Source: a bacterium (GTDB lineage: Bacteria > Coprothermobacterota > Coprothermobacteria > Coprothermobacterales > JAADFF01). From it: a DNA stretch of 7,532 nucleotides. The notes beneath the pieces were generated by a model that ran no database searches, had not been told where the DNA came from, and saw only the letters and a program-made list of their open reading frames with translations. How positions within the stretch are numbered: position 1 is the stretch's first letter; every line of letters begins with the position of its first letter. The stretch covers positions 1-7,532 of the forward strand of contig JAMORD010000090.1 of NCBI GenBank assembly GCA_027063755.1, written 5' to 3'. A program made the translations under genes and the position numbers. This document shows positions 1 to 5,515 of this stretch, piece after piece.

Positions 1-892
1 GGTGTCTTCTAAGGCATTTGATAGGGGGAAAAAACAGCTGGGTACACTTGGGGCAGGTAATCACTTTATAGAAATTCAGGTTGTTAGCAATATATTTATG
101 CCCGATGTGGCCCGTAAGTGGGGACTGTTTGCCAATCAAGTTGTTGTCATGATACATACAGGCTCTCGTGGGCTGGGTCATCAGGTAGCCACAGACTGGA
201 TTAAGACGGTGGCATATGCTATGAAGAAGTACGGCATAAAGGTGCCCGATCCACAGATTGCTGCCGTGCCATATTCATCAAAGGAGGGTATGGCATATTT
301 CTCTGCAATGGCTGCTGCTGCAAACTTTGCATGGGCCAACAGGCAGATTATCATGCATAGGGTGAGAAAGGCATTTGTCAAAGTCTTTGCCCTGTCTTAC
401 GATGAGATGCCTCTTCTTTATGATGTGGCACACAATATAGGAAAGATAGAAAAACATGTGGTAAGCGGAGAAGAAAAACTGCTAATTGTTCATCGTAAAG
501 GGGCAACAAGGGCTTTTCCAGCGGGTAGAGAGGAGCTGTCAGATGTGTATAAAGATACAGGACACCCGGTACTCATTCCAGGTGATATGGGTTCTGGTTC
601 TTATGTGCTTGTGCCTACAGAGAAAGCCCTTGAAGAGACATTTGGCTCATCGGCCCATGGTGCTGGTAGGGTGCTGTCCCGTAGGCAGGCAGTAAAGAAA
701 CATAGAGGTACCGATGTTATTACCGAGCTTGAGGAAAAGGGTATTTTGGTGAAGTCTGTTTCAAAGAGAACAGTGGCAGAAGAGGCCCCTGATGCCTACA
801 AAGATGTTGATGAGGTGGTTAATGTTATAGATAGAGTGGGAATTGCACGAAAGGTTAGTAGGCAGATACCCAAGGGTGTTGTAAAAGGATAA
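1..892 (+). CDS. rtcB: RtcB family 3'-phosphate/5'-hydroxyl RNA ligase, C-terminal part (5' end outside window)
   Basis: RtcB joins RNA 2',3'-cyclic phosphate or 3'-phosphate ends to 5'-OH ends using GTP and Mn2+, in RNA repair or tRNA splicing; it is cytoplasmic. Seen here: 296 codons of open frame from base 2. Residue numbers below count from that GTG codon. The motif LGAGNHFIE (16-24) carries metal-ligand His21. IHTGSRGLGH (51-60) carries metal-ligand His52. YDVAHNIGK (140-148) carries His144. SSAHGAGR (216-223) carries His219, the residue that becomes guanylylated. The spacings 21 to 52 (31) and 144 to 219 (75) match those of the catalytic histidines in the archaeal enzyme as I remember them. 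The C-terminus ends in a conserved-looking RQIPKGVVKG. The family is about 480 residues long, so roughly 185 N-terminal residues, including the Asp/Cys metal ligands, lie upstream. The GTG at 2 is an internal Val, not the start. The TAA (890-892) is 13 bases from pgi, suggesting cotranscription. The visible part looks intact. Confidence 0.95.
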   Translation, partial: VSSKAFDRGKKQLGTLGAGNHFIEIQVVSNIFMPDVARKWGLFANQVVVMIHTGSRGLGHQVATDWIKTVAYAMKKYGIKVPDPQIAAVPYSSKEGMAYFSAMAAAANFAWANRQIIMHRVRKAFVKVFALSYDEMPLLYDVAHNIGKIEKHVVSGEEKLLIVHRKGATRAFPAGREELSDVYKDTGHPVLIPGDMGSGSYVLVPTEKALEETFGSSAHGAGRVLSRRQAVKKHRGTDVITELEEKGILVKSVSKRTVAEEAPDAYKDVDEVVNVIDRVGIARKVSRQIPKGVVKG

Positions 893-905
893 AGGAGGTG
901 ATACC

Positions 906-2279
906 ATGCTGAAGTTTGATTTTTCAGGACTTTTAAAAGAGAATATTGGTGAGCATGGTGTATCGCTTGAGGATATGAAGGGCGATGCAGATTTGATGGG
1001 TAGGTATATACAGGAGATATGGAAAGAATCCCCAGGTTTTACGAGACTCCCTTATGAAGATGTATCGTATATTGAGGAAGCCCTACATCCTTTTAAAGAA
1101 CACGACTTTGACGATGTATTGGTGCTTGGTATTGGTGGCTCTGCCCTTGGCACTATAGCTACAAGAGATGCCATAAAAGGTGTTTATTACAATAGTTTGT
1201 CTAAAGATGAGAGAGATGGATATCCAAGACTATGGGTGCCCGATAATGTAGATCCATACTATGTGGGTAAGCTTCTCCATATGCTTAATCCAAAAAAGAC
1301 ATTGGTTATTGTCATCAGTAAGTCTGGACGCACTGCTGAAACTGCTGCCGAGTATCTCATAGCCAGAAAGTGGCTAGAAGATGCCGGTGTTTCCCTTAAG
1401 AATCACCTTATATTTATCACCGATCCTGAAAAGGGTGTATTGAGGAAGATAGGTAATGCCGAGAGAATTACCATGTTTGATATACCGCCTGATGTTGGTG
1501 GTAGATTTTCCGTGCTGACTCCTGTTGGGCTCGTGCCCCTTTACATGGTTGGTGTGGATATAAAGGCACTGGTAGATGGGGCCAAGACTATGGCAGAGCG
1601 CACCAAGAAACCATTTATGGAAAACCCTGCTGCACTTATAGCATATACTCATATGTATCTATTTAAAAAAGGTAAGAACATGGCTGTGATGTTTGCGTAT
1701 TCCAATAATCTTGCCAATGTTGCCGATTGGTATAGACAGCTGTGGGCAGAGTCACTTGGTAAGAGGTATACCCTTGATGGTAGAGAGGTATTCACAGGGC
1801 AGACTCCTATTAAGGCTATTGGCACCACCGACCAGCATTCGCAGGTTCAGCTTTACAATGAGGGGCCATTTGATAAGGTTATTACCTTTCTAAGGGTTGA
1901 GGACTTTAGTATAGATGTCAAGATACCTAAGGATATTCACAACGATATCACCGATCTTGATTATCTCAAAGGAAAAACACTTAAAGAGCTGATACTGGCT
2001 GAGCAATTTGCCACATACCTCGCAATTACAGACAACGGTAGACCGGCAATGCAAGTTATCTTCCCAAAAATAGACGAGGAGCATATAGGACAGTTCTTCT
2101 TTGTATATGAATTTGCCACTGCACTAGCAGGCAAGATTCTTAATATTAATCCCTATGACCAGCCCGGTGTTGAGGCGGGCAAAAACGCCACATATGCCCT
2201 TATGGGTAGGGAAGGATATGAAGAACTTGCAAAGCAGATAAAAAGCAGGCTGGGGGAGATGAAGGTGTTTGAGCTGTAA
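906..2279 (+). CDS. pgi: Glucose-6-phosphate isomerase
   Basis: Interconverts glucose 6-phosphate and fructose 6-phosphate in cytoplasmic glycolysis/gluconeogenesis. The protein is 457 residues, the usual length of the shorter bacterial (Bacillus/Thermotoga) form; E. coli Pgi is about 550. SIS-domain phosphate-binding elements are seen at 75-82 (GIGGSALG) and 136-146 (VISKSGRTAET). The family signature around 197-208 (DVGGRFSVLTPVG) and the C-terminal signature INPYDQPGVEAGK (414-426) are both present. Catalytic residues by family comparison are Glu282 (LWAESLGK), His311 (TTDQHSQ) and Lys426. From memory the protein resembles Thermotogales Pgi closely, but I could not run a search. The ATG at 906 is chosen because a near-perfect Shine-Dalgarno, AAGGAGGTGAT (892-902), ends 3 bases before it and directly follows the rtcB stop. 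No promoter is visible between the two genes, so it is probably transcribed with rtcB. It ends just before a strong terminator. Confidence 0.97.
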   Translation: MLKFDFSGLLKENIGEHGVSLEDMKGDADLMGRYIQEIWKESPGFTRLPYEDVSYIEEALHPFKEHDFDDVLVLGIGGSALGTIATRDAIKGVYYNSLSKDERDGYPRLWVPDNVDPYYVGKLLHMLNPKKTLVIVISKSGRTAETAAEYLIARKWLEDAGVSLKNHLIFITDPEKGVLRKIGNAERITMFDIPPDVGGRFSVLTPVGLVPLYMVGVDIKALVDGAKTMAERTKKPFMENPAALIAYTHMYLFKKGKNMAVMFAYSNNLANVADWYRQLWAESLGKRYTLDGREVFTGQTPIKAIGTTDQHSQVQLYNEGPFDKVITFLRVEDFSIDVKIPKDIHNDITDLDYLKGKTLKELILAEQFATYLAITDNGRPAMQVIFPKIDEEHIGQFFFVYEFATALAGKILNINPYDQPGVEAGKNATYALMGREGYEELAKQIKSRLGEMKVFEL

Positions 2280-2285
2280 AAAATG

Positions 2286-2312
2286 GAGGGCGGCAGAATG
2301 CCGCCCTCTTTT
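2286..2312. terminator. Bidirectional intrinsic terminator between pgi and the EamA transporter gene
   Basis: A perfect 10-bp stem, GAGGGCGGCA (2286-2295) with TGCCGCCCTC (2299-2308), closes a 3-base GAA loop. On the plus strand it is followed by TTTT (2309-2312). On the minus strand it is followed, after CA, by six T's (complement of 2278-2283). It lies 6 bases after the pgi stop and 2 bases after the stop of the convergent transporter gene, so it can end both transcripts. The minus-strand U tract is the longer one. Confidence 0.9.
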
Positions 2313-3195
2313 AGTCTTTGTACAAGAGGTACATTGACAATATGACAAGCACTGTGCCGAGCATCATATTCCATGTAATGTGTTCTCCCAGTATAAGCCA
2401 TGCTAAAGTTCCAGCCACTACGGGTTTTAGGAAAAATACTGTTGTGCTTCTATGAACACCGGCCAGTTCCATACCCTTGAAATAGAAAATGTAGCCCAGG
2501 CCTGTGACAACAATACCGATCCACAGTAATGCGCCTAAAACTTTGGTATCGTTATACATTGCTGGGATGATAAGTGGTTCTTTTTTAATCAGAAGAATAA
2601 CAATAAATGTAATAAGAGCCCATATGAATGTAAAGAATATGTTGACATATTTGTCTACCTGATGATTTTTCACTTTAGATAGCACTGAGTAGAGAGAAAA
2701 TGTTATTGCAGCAAAGAATACAAGACTTAGTCCCCACCAGTTTATCTGTTTGACTCCAATGATTTTGTGTGCTGAAATTGTCGCCATACCAATAATACCT
2801 ATAAGAACGGCAGGCCATAAATATTTACTACCTTTTTCTTTAGCTATGGTATGTCCAAAGATAACGGTGAATACTGGATTAGAAGAAAATATTAAGCCGG
2901 CGAGGGCGGCAGAGCCTAAAGCTGGTATTGATGCTACGAGTGATAACATGGATATACCAACTAAAATACCTAAACCTGCAAAGTGTACATGGTCGGTTGT
3001 GGTCAAAGTTTGTTTTTTAAGAGCGGGGAGCATGAAAGGTAGTAGTGTAAGCATTCCTATACCAAACTTAGCTAAGTTTACATGAAGTGGATCTATTCCA
3101 CTACCATGAAGAGCAATTTTGGATGCGACTTCAAAAGAACCGTATGCAATAGCTGTTAATATGAAAAATACATATCCCAATGTGAGTTTGTTCAT
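2311..3195 (-). CDS. EamA/DMT-superfamily transporter, substrate unknown
   Basis: A 294-residue, very hydrophobic inner-membrane protein of the drug/metabolite transporter type, with two EamA repeats and about ten membrane segments. By eye these lie near residues 5-27, 36-58, 72-90, 96-115, 126-143, 152-171, 182-203, 218-238, 250-270 and 276-293. Each repeat ends in a typical pattern: PVFTVIFGHTIAKEKG (107-122) in the first and LAWLILGEHITWNMMLG (264-280) in the second. The family includes exporters and importers of amino acids, nucleotide sugars and other small metabolites, so the substrate cannot be read from sequence. The start ATG (3195-3193) overlaps the sucD TGA stop as ATGA. It has its own Shine-Dalgarno, AAGGAGGT (complement of 3205-3212), inside the end of sucD. 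It is the last gene of the cobalamin-riboswitch operon sucC-sucD-eamA. This link to succinyl-CoA synthetase and B12 is the only clue to its role. Confidence 0.9.
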   Translation of the reverse strand: MNKLTLGYVFFILTAIAYGSFEVASKIALHGSGIDPLHVNLAKFGIGMLTLLPFMLPALKKQTLTTTDHVHFAGLGILVGISMLSLVASIPALGSAALAGLIFSSNPVFTVIFGHTIAKEKGSKYLWPAVLIGIIGMATISAHKIIGVKQINWWGLSLVFFAAITFSLYSVLSKVKNHQVDKYVNIFFTFIWALITFIVILLIKKEPLIIPAMYNDTKVLGALLWIGIVVTGLGYIFYFKGMELAGVHRSTTVFFLKPVVAGTLAWLILGEHITWNMMLGTVLVILSMYLLYKD

Positions 3196-4064
3196 TTCTC
3201 AAGTACCTCCTTAAGAATAAGCGGTATTTCACTGGGTATGTGGGCTACACGGCCTCCTGCATTTTTAATGGCTTTTTCTTTGGCCTCTATGGTGTCGGCT
3301 TCACCAGATACTATAGCACCAGCGTGTCCCATGCGCTTGCCCTTAGGTGCTGTTCTACCGGCAAAATATGCCACTACGGGCTTGGAAAACTCACTTTTGA
3401 TATACTGGGCTGCGTCTATCTCGCTACTTCCTCCGATTTCACCGAGTATGACTACTGCCTCTGTTTCTGGATCACACTGGAATCGTCTTAAGGCTTCTAC
3501 CATTGTCATTCCTATAATAGGGTCTCCACCTAATCCAACAGCTGTTGACACTCCAAGTCCGCTGTCGCTGATAAGCGATGATATTTCATACATTAGTGTG
3601 CCACTGCGGGACAGGATACCCACCTTTCCCTTTTTGAAGACATGACCCGGCATAATACCGAGTTTAGTTTCGCCGGGATTAATAATACCGGGACAGTTGG
3701 GACCAATGACTGTAGCACACTGTCTTCTTGCCACTTCCATAATATGTAGGGCATCATTCACGGGGACATGCTCGGTAATAATAACAACAAGCTTAATGCC
3801 ATTTTTTAAAGCTTCTAGTGCTGCATCTTTGACAAAGGGACCGGGCACAAAGATAATAGATGCATCTATATCATGATTATTTACAGCTTCCTCTACGGTA
3901 TCGTAAACAGGTACACCGTGCACTTCAAGCCCGCCTTTACCGGGAGTAACTCCTGCCACAATCTTGGTTCCGTAATCAAGCATGAGCCTTGTATGATACG
4001 ATCCATATCTTCCTGTAATACCTTGAATAAGCACTGTCGTGTTTTTATTTACTAAAATTCCCAT
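3192..4064 (-). CDS. sucD: Succinyl-CoA synthetase (ADP/GDP-forming), alpha subunit
   Basis: With SucC this cytoplasmic enzyme reversibly converts succinyl-CoA, phosphate and NDP to succinate, CoA and NTP through a phosphohistidine. The protein has 290 residues, normal for the alpha subunit. The N-terminal CoA-binding Rossmann domain is seen at about 4-100, with ITGRYGSYHTR (16-26) and GVTPGKGG (38-45). GPNCPGIINPGE (121-132) follows, then the ligase domain. The phosphorylated His is His247 in MGHAGAIVSGEADT (245-258), at the position of His246 in E. coli. GRTAPKGKRMGHAGA (236-250) is typical of the family. The start ATG (4064-4062) overlaps the sucC TAA by one base (TAATG). It has a Shine-Dalgarno, AAAGGAGGGG (complement of 4072-4081), so the subunits are translationally coupled. 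Related ligases for malate or other acids share this fold. Succinate is the default call, not proven. Confidence 0.94.
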   Translation of the reverse strand: MGILVNKNTTVLIQGITGRYGSYHTRLMLDYGTKIVAGVTPGKGGLEVHGVPVYDTVEEAVNNHDIDASIIFVPGPFVKDAALEALKNGIKLVVIITEHVPVNDALHIMEVARRQCATVIGPNCPGIINPGETKLGIMPGHVFKKGKVGILSRSGTLMYEISSLISDSGLGVSTAVGLGGDPIIGMTMVEALRRFQCDPETEAVVILGEIGGSSEIDAAQYIKSEFSKPVVAYFAGRTAPKGKRMGHAGAIVSGEADTIEAKEKAIKNAGGRVAHIPSEIPLILKEVLEK

Positions 4065-5203
4065 TACTGTCCCCTCCTTTCATAGGCAATTTCTACAGCT
4101 TTCTTGGCTGCTTTTTCCATGTTCATGTACGCCTTAATACCGTTGTCGGCAAGTATTTTTCTGCCAATATCGTCGTTGGTGCCTATGAGACGAACAACAA
4201 CAGGAGGGGCATCGGGGGTTTTCTTAAGAAACTCTACAATAGCCTTGGCTATTTCGTCACATTTGGTGATGCCACCGAAGATGTTCATGAATATAGACTT
4301 TATGCCCTGTTTCTTATTGAGTATCTCCAGGGCTTTAACTGTCTTATCTTTGGTAGCTCCTCCACCAAGGTCCATAAATGATGCCGGCTTGCCGCCAAAG
4401 TATGTGATAAGGTCCATGCTGGCCATGACTATACCGGCTCCGCATCCTACAACGCCAATGTCCCCATCAAGTTCTACAAATGCGATATCTGCTTCCTCGG
4501 CTTCTTTTTCCAAAGGTGTATTTTCTTCATCTTCGGCAGATGGTAGCTCAGGGTGCCTGTATAAGGCGTTATCGTCTATGATAACGACGGAATCCAGGGC
4601 CATAAGTCTGCCATCTACTCTCGCAAGGGGGTTGATCTCGGCAAGTAAGGCATCTTTTTCTCTAAATAGTCTGTAAAGTTTGGCGGCAATGTCTGCCAGT
4701 GCTGGCATGTCTTCTTTGGGAAAACCCAATTTTTTGGCTACTTCTCTGATCTCAAAGGGCATTAACTCAAGAGTGGTGTATGGATGGAATGTGATGATCT
4801 TTTCAGGAGCTGTTTTAGCCAGTTCTTCAATGTCTACACCACCTGCTTCGCTAATGATAACCACTGGGGCCTTTGCCCTTCTGTCAAGGGTGATACCAAG
4901 ATAGTATTCCCTTTCCACATTAACCTTAGGGGCAATAAGCACTTTTCTTACTGTTTTTCCCTTGATTTTTTTGTGAAGAAGCTCGTCAACAGCTTTTTTC
5001 AGCTCGTCAAAGTCCTTGGCAAAGAGAACTCCACCGGCCTTTCCTCTGCCTCCTACAAGAACCTGTGCCTTAACAACAACGGGGAATGTTAGGGCGTTTT
5101 TAATGTAGACGAGCTCTTCAACAGAAGAAATAAGGTGATAGGGTGGATGGGGAATGCCATACTTTGAGAATAGATCCATGCCTTGATACTCATGTAGTTT
5201 CAT
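4064..5203 (-). CDS. sucC: Succinyl-CoA synthetase (ADP/GDP-forming), beta subunit
   Basis: Nucleotide-binding partner of SucD. The protein is 379 residues, close to the E. coli subunit (388). It opens with MKLHEYQGMDLFSKYGIP, the family's usual N-terminus. The ATP-grasp domain covers about 1-240, with Lys45 and the glycine-rich GGRGKAGGV (51-59), and AEINPLARVDGRLMALD (188-204) with the metal-binding Glu/Asn. The C-terminal CoA-ligase domain has FMDLGGGATKD (276-286) and NIFGGITKCD (307-316), a region that contacts phosphohistidine in the E. coli enzyme. An acidic insert-like stretch at 220-240 (EDEENTPLEKEAEEAD) joins the domains. The ATG (5203-5201) has a strong Shine-Dalgarno, GGGAGGTG (complement of 5210-5217). 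This site lies in the expression platform of the upstream cobalamin riboswitch, so translation of the whole operon is likely B12-repressed. Specificity for succinate rather than malate, and ADP rather than GDP, is not settled by sequence. Confidence 0.95.
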   Translation of the reverse strand: MKLHEYQGMDLFSKYGIPHPPYHLISSVEELVYIKNALTFPVVVKAQVLVGGRGKAGGVLFAKDFDELKKAVDELLHKKIKGKTVRKVLIAPKVNVEREYYLGITLDRRAKAPVVIISEAGGVDIEELAKTAPEKIITFHPYTTLELMPFEIREVAKKLGFPKEDMPALADIAAKLYRLFREKDALLAEINPLARVDGRLMALDSVVIIDDNALYRHPELPSAEDEENTPLEKEAEEADIAFVELDGDIGVVGCGAGIVMASMDLITYFGGKPASFMDLGGGATKDKTVKALEILNKKQGIKSIFMNIFGGITKCDEIAKAIVEFLKKTPDAPPVVVRLIGTNDDIGRKILADNGIKAYMNMEKAAKKAVEIAYERRGQ

Positions 5204-5240
5204 AAACTACACCTCCCTTACCCTCGATCAGGAGGGTGAT
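5204..5240 (-). promoter_or_regulatory. Riboswitch expression platform controlling sucC translation
   Basis: On the minus strand two mutually exclusive hairpins can be drawn. Open form: ACCCTC (5237-5232) pairs with GAGGGT (5225-5220), a perfect 6-bp stem with loop CTGATC, leaving the Shine-Dalgarno free. Closed form: CACC-TCC (5238-5231, with C5234 bulged) pairs with GGAGGTG (5216-5210), which is the sucC Shine-Dalgarno itself. The closed-form loop (5230-5217) contains AGGGT. No run of T's follows either hairpin before the ATG at 5203, so control is more likely at translation than at termination. The pairings are read directly; which form the ligand favours is inferred from known cobalamin riboswitches, which usually repress. 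Confidence 0.7.
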
Positions 5241-5250
5241 TTGTTATGCA

Positions 5251-5400
5251 GATGGCAGGTTTCCCGGCTCCCGGATCGTCCTCAGGCTTCGCCTTCCCAG
5301 GGTGTTTCCCCAGTGGCATGTTGAAGCCTTCGTCCCCGGTCACGGTGGCGAGTCCGCCGCGGATTTTCACCGCGTTCCCTTTTATATCACCACCTGCAAA
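5251..5400 (-). ncRNA. Cobalamin (B12) riboswitch aptamer
   Basis: Minus-strand leader of sucC. Reading 5' to 3' on that strand, the conserved cobalamin-riboswitch blocks appear in the right order. A closing strand GCAGGT (5397-5392) is followed by AAAAGGGAACGCGG (5383-5370) and GGTGAAAATCC (5371-5361). Then come CGCCACCGTGA (5350-5340) and GCCACTGG (5317-5310). TGGGAAGGCG (5299-5290) and GAGGACGATCCGG (5283-5271) follow. Last is the B12 box GAGCCGGGAAACCTGCC (5270-5254). ACCTGC (5260-5255) pairs with the 5' GCAGGT to close the core helix. The block is visibly richer in G+C than the AT-rich flanks. The domain layout with an L5 loop (about 5310-5300) suggests the class that reads adenosylcobalamin, but the form of B12 bound cannot be told by eye. 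It starts just after the promoter at 5411-5439. Confidence 0.93.
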
Positions 5401-5410
5401 TACTTTATTC

Positions 5411-5439
5411 ATTATAAATTGCATAAATGTGTAGGTCAA
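5411..5439 (-). promoter_or_regulatory. Sigma70-type promoter of the riboswitch-sucCD-eamA operon
   Basis: On the minus strand, TTGACC (-35, complement of 5434-5439) and a perfect TATAAT (-10, complement of 5411-5416) are separated by exactly 17 bases. Transcription would start near 5404, only a few bases before the first strand of the cobalamin aptamer. This gives a leader of about 200 bases before the sucC ATG. Confidence 0.88.
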
Positions 5440-5515
5440 GAACTTTTATATGTCTTCATAACATAAGGAAGATATACAATTACTATATACAGGTAATGCA
5501 AGGAGGAGGGAGACT
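5440..5515 (+). promoter_or_regulatory. Short AT-rich upstream region of the GH57 genes, with a weak promoter candidate
   Basis: Together with the riboswitch leader, this is the only gene-free stretch of any size (5204-5515). A possible -10, TACAAT (5475-5480), lies downstream of a poor -35-like TCTTCA (5453-5458), so the promoter call is weak. The heptamer ATATACA occurs twice, at 5472-5478 and 5485-5491, 13 bases apart, and could be chance in such AT-rich DNA. A good Shine-Dalgarno, AAGGAGG (5500-5506), precedes the ATG at 5516. Confidence 0.3.

Noticed and set aside
2-4. GTG at the window start as the true start of rtcB
   Set aside because: RtcB proteins are about 480 residues and the sequence before the GNHF motif continues upstream in the family; this codon reads as an internal Val.
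2124-2401. Minus-strand open frames of 74 and 82 codons across the pgi/eamA junction
   Set aside because: They run through the terminator hairpin and both neighbouring genes in wrong frames.
3238-3645. Plus-strand 135-codon open frame opposite sucD
   Set aside because: Antisense shadow of conserved sucD coding sequence, without a ribosome site or recognisable domain.
4104-4676. Plus-strand 190-codon open frame opposite sucC
   Set aside because: It is the antisense shadow of a clearly conserved sucC; its serine- and alanine-rich low-complexity product is typical of antisense frames.
5218-5439. Minus-strand open frame of 73 codons before sucC
   Set aside because: Its start overlaps the -35 element, it has no credible Shine-Dalgarno, and its body is the cobalamin aptamer; the amino-acid sequence resembles no protein I know.
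5236-5466. Plus-strand open frames of 76 and 62 codons across the same leader
   Set aside because: They are antisense to the riboswitch, overlap each other in different frames, and show no recognisable protein features.
5472-5491. Direct repeat ATATACA as an operator for the GH57 genes
   Set aside because: Only two copies of seven bases in very AT-rich DNA; not enough to support a binding site.
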